Below are positions 46,603-58,960 of a stretch of DNA of 64,000 bases, piece after piece; positions within the stretch are counted from its first letter, which is position 1, and each line of letters starts with the position of its first letter. A program made the position numbers and the translations under genes. Source of the DNA: Cryptomeria japonica (Eukaryota; Streptophyta; Pinopsida; Cupressales; Cupressaceae); NCBI RefSeq assembly GCF_030272615.1, contig NC_081405.1:23699772-23763771 (forward strand), written 5' to 3'. The notes beneath the pieces were generated by a model. It ran no database searches. It worked only from the letters and a program-made list of their open reading frames with translations, and was not told where the DNA came from.

Positions 46603-46879
46603 GCTGGAGCATGTCAAGGCTGCCCAAAGGCTGTCTAAGTTTGACAACGATCTGCACATCACCCTGACTTCCAGATTAAGATAAGTTTTGCTATAGGTGA
46701 TTTATGCGCTAGAAGGGTAAACTTGTAATCTGCTTAATCGAATCAGATCTGAGATTATTGTTGTTGGGTTTTTCCTCCAAGAGGGAGGTTTTCCCAGGGT
46801 ATCGCTGTGTTATGTGTGCATTTGTGTTTTCTTGTTCTTTACTGTTAATTTGATTGCTAAGTTTAACATAAAACTAACA
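46603..46879 (+). repeat. 3' LTR of element G, right part
   Basis: It continues the LTR after unit A and ends AACTAACA. It matches 33706-33990. Confidence 0.9.
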
Positions 46880-47036
46880 TGAAATGCTCTCCCTTACGCA
46901 ACTTCTCCCCTTTGGAAATTGGCAAAGGGTATCCAGTGCTAACTTGAATAAGAAAATGATTAGCTCCCCTTGAATTCATGCTTTTGTTGAAGAACTTAGT
47001 GAATGGATTAGAGTGACATCACTCTCAATTTCTCCC

Positions 47037-47340
47037 TCAGGTACTCAAAAGTCTCTTTTGGAAGAGGCTTTGTGAAGATATCTGCAATCTACTCCTTAGT
47101 AGCAACATGCTCCAACTTTACTTGTTGCTCAAGTGCTTGCTCCTTCAAGAAATGGTACTTAATCGTAATATGTTTTGTCCCTGAGTGCATAGCAATATTC
47201 TTTGATATGTTGATGACACTCGTATTATTGCAAAGTATAGGAACGGCATGTACATACTCAACCTTGGTATCTTTCAATGTCTATTTCATCCATAGAACAT
47301 GTGTGTAACAAGTTGGTGCTGCAATATACTCTACCTCTTT
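47037..47340 (-). pseudogene. Copia F RNase H
   Basis: Minus-strand frame with ILCNNTSVINISKNIAMHSG, TKHITIKYHFLKEQ and KLEHVATKE, a stop, then the ADIFTKPLPKETF end motif. This is the usual C-terminus of a copia polyprotein. One stop interrupts the final motif. Confidence 0.8.
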
Positions 47341-47739
47341 TCTACATAGTGAGACTACTGCTTGTTTCTTGCTTAGCCAAGATAGAAGATAATTGACAAG
47401 AAAGAATGCACCTCCATTGGTGCTTTTCCTATCATCAAATATTGCCAGCCTAATCTGCATACGTGTATTCTATAAGGGTGAAATCTTTACTTCTTGGATA
47501 CCACAATCTGAAATCCATAGTCCCTTTTAAATATTTCAATATTTTGTTGACTGTATTGACATGGCTTTCTTTCGGAGCTGCCTCAAATTGTACCACTAAA
47601 CCAACTGCTTGCATAAAGTCAAGTCTTGTAGCTGTTAGATATAGCTAGCTTTCAATCATGGATCTATACATAGTTTGATTTGCTGTAGGAGATTCATCAT
47701 CTTTGCCCGATTTGCAACCAGTAACCATAGGAGTACTTA

Positions 47740-48251
47740 CTAGATTACAATCTTCCATCTTGAACTTTTTAACATCTCTTTAACATACTTGGTTTGAGAA
47801 ATAAATATCCTTTTTCCTGATTGAGAGATTTGCAAACCAAGAAAGAAAGATAACTTGCTGAGCATTGACATCTCAAATTCGTTTTTGCATGTTAGAAGCA
47901 AAGTCTTGACACATTCCCTCACAATCTCCTCCAGAAATGATGTCATCCACATAGACAACAATTAACAACTTATCTCCTTTCTTGACATACATGTTGCTAT
48001 CCACTATACCTCTTTTGAAGCCTTGCTCTTGGAGGTACTTGTCTAACCTTGAATACCATGCCCTTGCGGCTTGCTTTAGTCCGTGGGAGGGCCTTCTTCA
48101 GTCTACGCACATAATCTTCATTTTTTGATAAGATGAATCCTTTAGGGTGTTCAATTTACACTTTCTCTTCAAGATTTCCATTAAGAAAAGTTCATTTGAC
48201 ATCTATTTGAAAAAATTTGAAATTCTTGAAACATGAAAGAGCCAAGAACAT
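47740..48251 (-). pseudogene. Copia F reverse transcriptase, C-terminal part
   Basis: YVDD is encoded at about 47941-47957 (minus), in a frame separate from the following FFLGLQISQSGKRIFISQTK region (47740-47961). Frameshifts break the palm domain. Confidence 0.75.
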
Positions 48252-48623
48252 TTAGATGGCCTCTAATTTTGCAATAGGAGCAAATGTTTCTTCAAAATCT
48301 ATTCCTTCAACTTGTGCATAGCCTTTGCATACAAGTATCGCTTTGTTCCTTGTGACTTCCCCATCTTCATTCAACTTGTTTTGAAAAATCCACTTGGTCT
48401 CAAAAACATTCTTCTCCTTAGGTATTGGGACAAGCTCCCAAGTCTCATTCTTTTCTACTTGATCCAATTCTTCCTCCATTGTCTTGATCCAATGTTTATC
48501 TTGACTTGCTTTTGAAAAATTGTTTGTCTCAACTTTGGAGAGAAAACACGTGTTTGCATGCTCTATTATGTTGGCAAGTTGTCTTCTTATTTGAATTTCT
48601 ATACTTTTATCTCCAATAATCAA
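48252..48623 (-). pseudogene. Copia F reverse transcriptase, N-terminal part
   Basis: It encodes the copia RT start: [39 protein letters not shown] and [17 protein letters not shown]. It lies on the minus strand directly downstream of the linker at 48779-48850. Confidence 0.85.
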
Positions 48624-48850
48624 TTTTTTATGATGGTTCTTTTGAACAAACCTAGGTGGTGTCTTGGGTGGTCCCTTGGATGTTCTTGTGTTTTCTTGCT
48701 CCCCTTCTTCAATTTCAGATCCAACCTTTGTTTCTTCTTCCTTGGAGCTTTCTACCCTTTGATAATCAATTTCTTGTGCTATCTCCTTTCGATGCTTTTC
48801 TTCATCAAGGCACTTTCAACAACTTTGTGCAGTTTTTTGTTGTAGCATCT
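48624..48850 (-). pseudogene. Copia F integrase-RT linker
   Basis: It joins across the D insertion: codons before it (at 59465-59540, FLGYSTLSKAYR) and after it ([14 protein letters not shown]) make one continuous copia linker when D and one TSD are removed. The rest is a Lys/Glu/Pro-rich spacer. Confidence 0.75.
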
Positions 48851-51800
48851 TGTTGACATGTTTGGAATCGCATTGCTGCAAACTCCATACGGCCAACGCA
48901 GAATAGAATAACCAGCTGAGTATCCTATCCTCTCTTGAGATAAGGAAATCCCTAGTGCTGTTTTTTTACGTTTGATCAAAGGGGATAACCTCAAGGTTTC
49001 GTTTGTCAGGTCTTGACTGTGGGATTTCTCAGTGGTTTGATGTGTTTATGCTGGAAACACAAGGGGGACTTACGGTGAGATAGGCGATTTATAGATAAGT
49101 TCCTTGGAATCTTTATGATCTTTCTTATCAAATGATTTCGGTTAAGTTGATACTATTTTTAGTGGGACTGCGGATTTTCTTGATAAAAAGGGGGAAAAAG
49201 GAGGGAAGGATAGGGAGAGAGAGATACATGAAATGTAAATTCTAACTAAGATAGCAGTTTTAGCAAACAGACGGACACCTCCAAATAACTAGACTAAGCA
49301 TCACCAGCTACTTGAGCACAATGTTTACATAAATCTAGTGCAATCTTCAAAGGAAAATAAGATTTTCATGCTATCAACTACAACATTAGAACTTTTACAT
49401 TCATAGTGAGTATTCAATAACTGAACTTAAGCATATAAAAGGTTCAGATTAACCATGCAGAGAGAAAGACAATCAGCCATTCCCCAATGATGTGAACTGC
49501 GAAGATTCTGTCGGATGTTTGTTTGAAAATGCTACAGAAAAATGAAAGACATAACAAAATAATTTAAATGGTGAAGAAGGAGACCATGCACTCACAATGA
49601 AAAGAAAACAGCCTTAACTTTGCATTAATCTTGTGTAAATTTCGCTAGAGCTTCAGCAACAATCCATGAACTTCTTACAAAATGAGGGAAACCAGTCCCC
49701 TTTAAATAGGCCCCAAAATTGGATGAATGGCCCAGATCTAATCTAAACAAGTGGCCCAGATTCATCCATAAAGCATGGCTGCCCATACCCATAAATGGGA
49801 GGCAAATATTAACAACCACCCCAAAATGAGTAATAACTACCCAAAAAGGATAATTAAAACTTATCCAAAATTATCCAAAAAGGTGCATTCATAAAGTAAA
49901 AAAGTCAAATATGACCCTTTTGGCCAAAAGTGCACTTTTCAAAATTTAAAAAGGAAAAAAGTGCATTTTTAGGAAAGCACTTTTTATTTTCCAGCTTCAA
50001 ATCCTTTTATCAAAAATTGACTTTCTTCATGCAAATATTCTCGCCAGAGATCTCGACCTACTGCACGTTCCTCACGAACATACTCCTGGAACCTGATACA
50101 TAATTTGAAAAGCAGACTGAATGGAGGCATAGGAGGATGGCAAATTTTATATTGCATGCCTTCGAGGTATTGGTCTACCTGCTTCAGACCATCTTGCCAA
50201 CTGGAACGATTACGCTCAAAGCACAACATGTCCGAGTGGAATTGACCGGCGAAGCCTAGGTCCTTAGTGGAATAAGTGATCTTATTTGTTCCCAATCTTT
50301 CCTCCCAATCTGGCGGTATCACTTCATTGGATTGATCATTTACCCATCCCGAAACCATTGATCGAAGGATTATCTTGCCAAGTTCTTGCATGGTTTTCAG
50401 AATTACCTCGCATGCATTGTGTTCTCTATCGATGATTTCCTTCACATCATTCTTCATGTTGACAGTCCAGTACCATTCCTTAAGAGTGCTGATGTTATGA
50501 GGATCTAGGATGGTGGGTAATGTAGGAATCTGTGCATGGGACCAAAAAAGAGCGTTCATGAGGGGAAGAGTAGTGGCAGCCACTTCGTGGATGTGGAGGG
50601 ATTCCCTCTTTACCTCTAATAACTTAACCAAAGTGGTTTCTCGGTGGCGAGCCATTTCCTTCACTTCCTCAAGGATTCGTTCTCCCCTTTTTCTGATGCC
50701 TTGTATCCATTCCTTGACGGCCCTTGCGATGTCCCGTACTCCTTCAAATTCTGTTGTGGTCCTCTGTGCCAATGCTGTCGGAGGAATGTGGGATTCAGAG
50801 GCATTGTGTAATGGTCTTAGGAGTTGATCGATGTACCCTTCGACCTGTTTAGCAAGGGCCCGATACATATCCTTCTCAGCTGTTATCTGTTCAAGTTGCC
50901 TGAGTATGTTTTGCACTGAATCCTTGAATTCTTCTTTTTCTTGCTCCTTAGTGGCTCGTCCAATGGGGACAGCCGTGATGCTATAATCTGCCAGTGTGAT
51001 TTGATCTGGTGGCTTATCTGCAGGCGGGGTGGCAATGTGAAGAGTGCGGTTCCTTTGATCATCCTTAGTCATTCTAGAATATGCCTTAGGCTTTTTCTTC
51101 CCCTTAGCTTTAGCTTGGTCTATGCGCGAGAAGATGTCCTCCAGATCAATAGGTGGTTTGGTGGCGGCCTTGCGTTGGGCTCTGGCAATTAACCATTCTT
51201 GAGGTACTGTTTGGGCTGATGATATGGTTAAGTTTGCATTCTGTTTTTTGAGGTTTTCAGCCGACTCATCACAGATTTGCAGCTGTTCTGTTACCGGAGG
51301 GGTGGGGGAGGTGCCAAGTTCCTTACTTGCAGTTGAACTTTCTCCCATTTCACTGAACAGTTGTCTGGCGCCTTCGTGTGATGGTTTCTCTTCAGTCCTT
51401 TCGAGCTCACGGGTCTCCTTTGCCCTTTGCTCTCCTTCAATGGTAGAGTCATCTTTGGTTGTATTATGGAGCAGCAGTTCATGGCGGCTCTGTTGGGTGG
51501 GTTCATGCACTTCGATCCCTTGAATGGATGGAATCTCTCCTTCCTCTATTGGGTTACTGTTGACGTGTATTTTGTACACTATCAAACACAGAATAAAATA
51601 CCCAAGGGTACCTTATCCTCTCTTGAATAAAGCCTTTGATTGTTGAAGATGTCGCGAAAAAGGATCAATCAGGATGACTCCAAGGTTCTTCGATGTAGGG
51701 TCTCTACGTGTGGATAAGCTCTCTGTGGTATGATGTGATTTGCTGGAATCACAAGGGGACTTACATTTGATGATTGAACGTTTGATTTGCTTTGAATATT

Positions 51801-52639
51801 GCTGGAACACAGGCTTTTACTAGCTTTGATTTGAAAAAAAAGGAAGAAAGACGAGGGCGAGGAGAGAATCTAATCCTAATACTAAGGAATGTAGGAGCAA
51901 TGATTGATCTTTGATGAAATTCTAACTAGGTCTTGTTTTGACATCGCAGGACCATCTCCACAAGGTTAGTGCGATCTTCGAAGGAAAGCTTTATGATGTT
52001 CAAATCATCACTGCAGGCATAGACACCATCAGGTTGATGCATATCAATGAAGAAGCGAAAATTGAAGTTAAGCTTAAGCTGAATGATTCCAGTTGACTAC
52101 ACAAGGCAAGTTTGTAATCAACAAACTGCTAGTAGTATGGATATACGAATTCCACCATCAATCAAGCACATTTCTTCCACTCATCTAATAACATGAAATC
52201 AAATACGAGAAGTATAGAGACCATGCAAATTGTTGAATCGACCCATAAATTTCATCATTTCTTCAATGAAGTTACAAGTCTTTTACAACAACATCTTGGC
52301 AACAATCTTTGCCTTCTCTCTCTACTCTACTTTAATTGCTATTTTATCAACTAGCTAATCACCTTCTAACTACTCTCTATCTGTCTTCTAACTGCTTCCA
52401 ACTCCTATTCTCTTCTATTCTATTACCTTTACAAAATGAAATGCCAGGGCTTATATAGTACCCTCAATACAATTCGATGGCTTAGATCAATTCGAGATCA
52501 ATGGCCAAGATTCAACAATGAAAACCCTAATTAGGGTTTGTTACAACCATTACATAACATTTAATGCTTGACCAATGATAAAATTGTATTGCTTGGACAC
52601 ATGTTCTCTCTAGAAAATTCCACCAATGGATAGCTAGGG

Positions 52640-53045
52640 TAGGTACATCGGAGTTTGTGCCACCTTCCATGAGTTAGGTACATTGAATCTGGACATGCTG
52701 AGGTGGACCACACTGACTAGAGAAGTGATGACTAGGATGCCACCTCGTCTGACACTTGTAACTTGGTAAATATTCAACTTGATGTTGTTGAGAAGCTAGC
52801 TTTAATTAATTCATCTGGTACTATCTGCTTCTTCAACGAACCCTTGTTCTAACTTCTTGTGTCCTTGATGTGCAGGATGATTGATGTACCTCGCCTTGGA
52901 ATACTGGATTGGAGAAGTCGCCCTTGATGACGTTAGTCCAAAGAAGGCCGTCCTTGTCGATGCTAGACTGGAGGAGGTCGCCCTTGTCCTTGCTTGATCG
53001 TCCTTGATCTGGCTTGATTTTACAACTCCGGGATCTCCATTTGAT
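52640..53045 (-). other. ORF-less core of unit C
   Basis: The minus strand matches unit A 38100-38490: GCCAGATCAAGGACGATCAAG, GGCGACCTCCTCCAGTCTAG, AGACGAGGTGGCATCCTAGT and TCCGATGTACCTACC. It shows the site occupied by B in A as empty. Confidence 0.75.
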
Positions 53046-53653
53046 GCCTACACAAAATATTAAAGTTAGTCTTTTGAGCATCAAACCTCAAAGCATGAAA
53101 TTTAAGACCTTTCGACGGTAAAACTTAAAATATTAATTTGAAAAAAGTCATGATAAATCAAGAACTACACATTTTCAAATTAATAATGAATGGAATTTGG
53201 ATCTTCAAGACTTAGACTTTACAAAATTGCAATGGGATCATAGTAAGTCTTGAATAAGAACTTTAAAAAATGATTCTTCATACCTTCCCTTTGAGTATTT
53301 AAGTACAAAACCTTGAAAAATGAAGGAAGAGGACCGGATTTTGTTGGGCAAGATTTATAGTCCTTCCTTGGATGAAGTACGCCTCCTCTAGTTTGAAAAA
53401 GAATAACTCCACTAGCCTCTTCAAAAATCTGGAAATTCGCCTTCAAATGTCTTCAAAAAATCTGGAAATTATCCTCCAATCTAGCTAGAAATTCGCCTCT
53501 CCAATAGCTTTCAAGATGAATTTCGCCCTCCACTAGCTTCTTCCACACTTGTAGAAATTCGCTCCACTCTTTTGGATTTCGCTCCTCAAATTGCTCTCCA
53601 ATTTCGCACTTGAAAGGATGATTGAATGATTTGAATTGTGAAACAACACCTCC

Positions 53654-53750
53654 AATATATAGAGCGCTCACCTTCTACATCTCTCCATAGGCCGACTTGG
53701 CAAAATAGGCCAAAAAATAAATAAATTTGCAAAAACAAGAGGCCGACCTA
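53654..53750 (-). promoter_or_regulatory. Promoter of the former gene in unit C
   Basis: On the minus strand, GGTGAGCGCTCTATATATTG, with GCCGAC words at 53690 and 53741 upstream. It equals the A and B boxes. Confidence 0.6.
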
Positions 53751-53983
53751 ATAAAATAATAAAACATGATACCTCAAGCGCCCCATTTTCAATTTTAATT
53801 TAATAATAATTAATTTCAAATGCCTCCATTAATAAAAAAAAAATCGATTTTCTAAGGCTAAAAATTAATTTATTAAATGCCAATTTAATTAATTTTTTCA
53901 AATATTTCGAAGTTGATGATTTTGGCATTTCATGTGATTTGGAGGATATTAACGCCCAAGTAGAAAATAGTGAATGCCAATAA

Positions 53984-54598
53984 CTTCGCTCTGGTCCCTT
54001 AGAGAGGGACAGGAGCGCTCTTGCATTTTAAGCCTTGCATTCCTTGCTTTCACGTTCAAAACCTCATCCTTGGCATCCAAAATGGCATTTTTATTTGGAA
54101 CTTTTGAGTTTAATTCACTTGATCTTTAGAAGGAGCGTGCCTTAGAACATTTTCGCCCTGGTCCTTCAGTGAGGGACAGGAGCGCCTTTTGCATTTGGCC
54201 CAGGATCATCAAGTTTTTGGAGTCAAACCTTTGTTCATCATGATTTAGAAGACCTTTCCAATCTTGCTCAACTTTGTCTTAGCATAATCTCGGAGGGAAA
54301 TTGTTGATTTTATAAAAAATCGCCCTGGTCCTTCAGTGAGGGACAGGAGTGCTTTTACCTTTGTAGACAAAAACTCCATCATTTCATTGTCTTTGTTCAA
54401 GTTTGGATGCTCTATCACGTTCATTTCGTCCTCCACCATGCCTTTGATGTTCCAATTTGACCAAACAAGGTCAGGAATGACTCAAATAAGCCTTTTCGCC
54501 CTGGACCCTTGGTGAGGGACAAGAGCGCTTTGCCTTGGTCCCTTGGAGAGGGACAGGAGCGAAATTCGCTTTGGATCCTCAGTGAAGGACAGGAGCGA
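53984..54598. repeat. Hairpin array of unit C, six units
   Basis: Cores at about 53984, 54151, 54318 and 54494 (steps 167, 167, 176), then two more at about 54531 and 54565 packed 34-37 bp apart. Same palindrome as in A and B on the opposite strand. Confidence 0.88.
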
Positions 54599-57500
54599 AT
54601 TTTGACTTTTTGAACTCTCTATCAGGATAATTTTTATGGAATATAACATTTAAGTATAAGTGTCCTTTAAGTTATATTCCATATATACTTTCAGGATGTT
54701 TGAGAGTGGTCTGAGACCTCCAGGAGTTATATTGCAAAATCTAGTTTTTTGAGGTTTTTCAGTTTCCAGACTTAGTCAAATTTGAGGATCAGGACAATCC
54801 AGACTTAGCCAAATTTTCAGGATCAGGACTTTCAGACTTAGCCAAATTTTCAGGATCAGGACTTCACTCCAGCAGGACCCGCTATCCTATTGATCTCCCC
54901 GACAACACTCAAAAATGCAAAAGCCAACTGACAAAACCCTAAAAGACCTAAAAAAAACAAACCCTAAAAAGCAAAAAACAGGGGTCCCCATTTGCAATGG
55001 GGCGATGTGTGAAAACGTCACAATAGCTACTCGGTTGGGTTGATTCAATGGCTCTTAGCTCAACTTCTAGCATGTCGGGTGCGGGAGGATCATCAGTTCC
55101 AAACACATCAATGTCACTTTGAGAAGGCGGAGCAGGTATATAATCTAATTCCACTACATCGTTGGACGAACTGGGGTCCTTTGACGATGAAGTGACCTCT
55201 GGTCTCCTTATAGGAATCTTTTCCCTTCTCGTTCTCTTGGACGTCCGAGTCCCTCTGCAAGCCTTAGCCTTCTTTCTCTTCGCAGGTTTTTCAATTTCTT
55301 CTCTGGGTGCACTGGACGTTCCTTCATCTTCGGAAGATTGAGAATCGAGGCTGCCCATTAGGTGGTAAGTGAACTGGACTCCCTCATGAATTAGCCTCTC
55401 AATCTGCTGATGTAACCATTGGTCTGTGTATCTTGCTGGGGCTGCCATGATTGCCTCAAAATCAGTGATCGGGTCCTGTGACCAATCAACACCTGGCAAA
55501 AGATGCCTTACTGCCTCAAATTCTTGGACTTGAAGGCAATTCCCTGAATCTGTGAGTTGATCTGGGACCCGGCGATATTCAAAGAGCCGCATTTGCTGCA
55601 CACTGAGCCTAGAATATTCACGTCTCCGGACTTCGTAGTCATCAGAGCAATTTTTCCAATAGTCTTCAACTGATTCCTTTGCTCTGTACCGCTTGCCATA
55701 GGCTCTCTTCGCTAGATTATCGTGATCGAAATATTTTCTCGGAAAATGGTCCTGTAGGCCATAAGAGGCCAGCTCTGTGAGGGATTCCTCTGCTAGGGTG
55801 GGGGTCTTCAGGTGGACATCCTGGTTGCCTATGATCATGGGGAACGCGAATCCAGCCTGCTTGCTTTCTTTGAGTAAGATGCCGGCCGGACGTGACTGCC
55901 TTGCGACCTCCATAAGAACTACTTTGTCGGTTGGGTATCGTGGAAGTCGGAGAGGGGCACCATCAAAGCCCGCTATTCGGATATAGGAGAACCTTGGGAA
56001 CTGGATGAACCAAGCCCCGTATCTCTATACTAGAATAGTAGCCTGCTATGAGAGCCTTATGTGTAATCCTCCCTGCATTAGCCCGACCAGGCGCATTGCG
56101 AAGGCGTCATTGACGCACTCATATTGGCCAACTGCATAAGCTGGGCTGCTCTTTTCTCTCTGAGCTATATCTTGGTAATGCAGCTGCGGGTAACAATCAT
56201 AGACCTTTACCTGACCAGGCCCATTCCCGATTTCACCTTTCATTATCAAACCTGGCAGCGGCTGGTTCTTGGCGAACATGTAGACCAAATAAGAGGTCAT
56301 GGTGAAGTATTTCTTCGTTTCAAGCTCAATCAGCTGAGTGTGGATGTTGTCACTTATGATCTGGGCCCAGTCAAACTTAGACTTCCTAGCGAAGACTTGC
56401 TCTGTGAAATAAAACATCCACTCTTCAAAGTAGTTGGATTTAGGAAGTTCCATAACTCGGCTGAGTAATGTGACCATATCCCCATGCGCATTATGAAAAT
56501 CACTTCTGGGGGTCTTTTTCACAATCCTGGCGCTCGGAAGTCTTCTCTCCTTGTACCACTCTTCGTTGATCAGTGCTTTGCATCGGGCCGGATTCATATC
56601 ATATGCCCCTTGTGCTTCATCTATAGTCGTGGCCGTGGGATTGTTTGGGAAGGGAATGTCGAATGCGTCGCCAATGGCCTCAGGAGTGAAGTTGGCGAGA
56701 GTCATATTCTCGAGGAGCACCAATCTGGAATCTGGCTGATAATGCCGGGCAACCTCTACTACTAACTCATAGTTTTGTACTACTGGAGGAAATCCTGCCG
56801 CCTGGGCGATGCTACTTTCCACCATCTGTCTAGGCTTGCCATATGCGTTAGGGGAGAAGACCCGATTCCTGAAGTCCTGGATGTCAATATGGCCTAGGTC
56901 GGTATCACCGATATTGTCCCAGACGCTTTGAACTTTTGACTCCCTCAATCCTCCTCTTTGATATTGATACTTCATCCTTTCAACTTTGCGTGGGATATCT
57001 GATTTGGGTGCTCGCGATGTCTCGGCTGCAGCGGGCGTCTTTGATGATTCTACTGCCGATTTAGGCATTTATCCTGCACAACCGGGCGCGGATTACGAGG
57101 CGATACAAAAAAGTAAGGCGGGTTAGATAGAAAATACTCCAACATTCAAGGATTAATTCAAAATTTAGATTGGATATGGAGCGACATTTCTAGCTGAGAG
57201 CTTGATTGATTTGAACCAAAGTATTCATGAAGCTTTTGATCGCGAATTTACACTTTTTTGGATTAATTTTTTAACAGGGGCAAAGCTCGAAAAATTCTCC
57301 TAAGTTTGAAAATGCAATTTCTGGTTAAATCTTAGGAGCAAATTCTAGTTTTGACTGCTTTGCACAACGTTTTACAAGTGGAAAGAGATGCGAATTTCGA
57401 AAATTTAAGCATTTTAATCAGATTTTGCGCACACATCTATTTGATTGATAAGCATTTCAGATGATCAAGAGAGGCAAAGCGTACTTACCTGATGAGAATG

Positions 57501-57809
57501 GATGGCGAGAAATTGCCTGACTTGCTGCGTAAAGACGAATGGATAGTTCTGCAAATTTCGAAGATTAACGGTTATCTCCTTAATTCAAATTTTCGCGGTT
57601 GCTGTTTGAAAGGAATTTATCATTTTAGACTAAGCGATTTTTACCTTGGGCAATTGGTAATCTGAACTTGAGTGTTTGGAATGGTTTGTGTTAGCTTTTT
57701 ATCTTGAATGTGAATTGCGCGAAATTGGCTCTGTCTCCCTTAAAAAATTGGACGTGATCCTCCCTTTACGCGAAATTCGGCAGTATGGAGGGGCTTCTTA
57801 TCAATTTAA

Positions 57810-58960
57810 ACTGCGTTTTCCTTGATGAAATGCTTGAGCGCTATCACACCAACTTCGGACCTAAGCGATTTTTGGGGGGGGGAAATGGAGGATTTTTATC
57901 AACTTCGAATTCCTTACTTGCCCTACTCGTTGCAGTTTTGAAGTTTTATGGCGAATTTCAGAGCTATGGCGCTGTTTTGCAAACTTTTAACTGCGTTTTC
58001 TAACCCTAAGGGCGAACTTCGGAGCTATGGCGTTGTTTTGCAAGCTATACGAACTTCGGAGCCATTGCGTCCTTCGTGATTTTCACGTCTTTGGCGAATT
58101 TCAGAGCATTCATGAACTTCGGACCATAAGCGTATTTCGGGATTTGGAGATATTTTCGGACTCTTAGCACATTTTGCAAACCTTTTAAAAACTTCGGACC
58201 CTAAGCCCCCTTTTGCAAATCGAAGAAACTTCGGAGCATTTAGCATGTTTGGAATTTCGCGTTTTTAGGCCAAATTCGGACCTTTTAGCATGTTTTGCAA
58301 ATTTCGGAGCTTTAAGGCGTTTTGCGATTTTACCCAAATTTCGAACCATCGGCGCCTTTTTGCAAATTAAAAAAACCTTCGGACCTTAAACGCTTTTGGA
58401 ATTGGAAGAAACTTTGGACCATAAGGCGTTTTTTACAACTTCTACGAATTTCAGACCATTTAACATGCTTTGCAAATTTATACAAGACTATGAATTTCAG
58501 CCCTAGGGTCCGAAATTGGATGTTTTAAGTGAAATTCGGACCATTTGGGGGTTTTTGCAACTTTTCCAAATTTTTAAATTTCGGCCCCAGGGTCCGAAAT
58601 TAGGATGACTTAGGCGAAATTAGGACCATTGGGGTCTTTTGCAAACTTTCAAAGCATTTTTGGACCTTAAGCCAGTTTTGGGAAATTTTGAATTTTGAGA
58701 ATTTAACCCCAGGGTCCGAAATTCGCCCCCCCGGGCGATTTTGGCAATCTTTTAACCTTTTGAAGTTTTAGAATTTTAGCCTCTGGGTCCGAAATTTGGT
58801 GACTTGGGCAATTTTGGCAACTTTTTGAAATTTTGGACCCTTTGCCAGTTTTCACAGCTTTTAAGGCATTTTCGGACCTTAGGCCTAGTCTTGCAAATTT
58901 TGGAGTTTTCTCTCAATTTGGCCTTAAAGTCCAAAATTTTACTCCTAGAGCGATGTTGGT
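57810..58960. repeat. Diverged short tandem array of unit D
   Basis: About 20 or more loose copies of a ~40-60 bp unit with TTCGGACC or TTCGGAGC, AAGCG/TAGCATG and TTTTGCAAA. Words such as CAGGGTCCGAAAT recur on the 58500-58800 stretch. It takes the place of the hairpin array of A-C upstream of the gene. Confidence 0.75.

Larger units (their letters stand above)
33127..46879 (+). mobile_element. Non-autonomous copia-like element G
   Basis: The 5' LTR is 33127-33990 (864 bp). The tRNA-iMet primer site TGGTATCAGAGC starts at 33991. An internal region of about 1.1 kb without pol genes ends in a purine run AAGAGGGAG. The 3' LTR is 35094-35688 joined to 46603-46879 (872 bp net), split by unit A. 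The TSD is TGAAG (33122-33126) and TGAAA (46880-46884). It has the layout of a LARD/TRIM-like element and depends on another element's enzymes. It lies inside copia F in the opposite orientation. Confidence 0.9.
51553..55030 (-). mobile_element. Giant unit C: ORF-less LTR-like unit, TSD GTTAC/GCTAC
   Basis: It starts TGTTGACGTG on plus (51558) and ends GTCACAATA (55025), 3,468 bp, with TSD GTTAC (51553-51557) and GCTAC (55026-55030). On the minus strand it shows the same order as A: CCCC/GGGG palindrome (near 54990), hairpins (54598-53984), GCCGAC words, TATA box, intron, ORF-less core, telobox and tail. Its gene is reduced to a five-codon frame after the acceptor. It interrupts the D gene. 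Confidence 0.85.
49984..57068 (-). pseudogene. Giant-unit protein gene, copy D, split by unit C
   Basis: ATG 57068 follows a TTGTGCAG acceptor-like site. Removing unit C and one TSD leaves 1,204 codons in a single frame to 49984, with two TAGs seven codons apart (56048-56046, 56027-56025). The N-terminal domain keeps SVWDNIGDTDLG, AAGFPPVVQNYEL, RYGAWFIQFPRFSYIR and LPRYPTDKVVLMEV. The middle has a basic segment (RTSKRTRREKIPIRR) and acidic stretches. The second half (minus 51552-49984) has HIATPPADKPPDQI, coiled coil (EEFKDSVQNILRQLEQITAE) and a helical C-terminus ending FLIKGFEAGK. Its architecture matches B over its whole length, although the surrounding DNA has diverged. Function is unknown. 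Confidence 0.8.
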
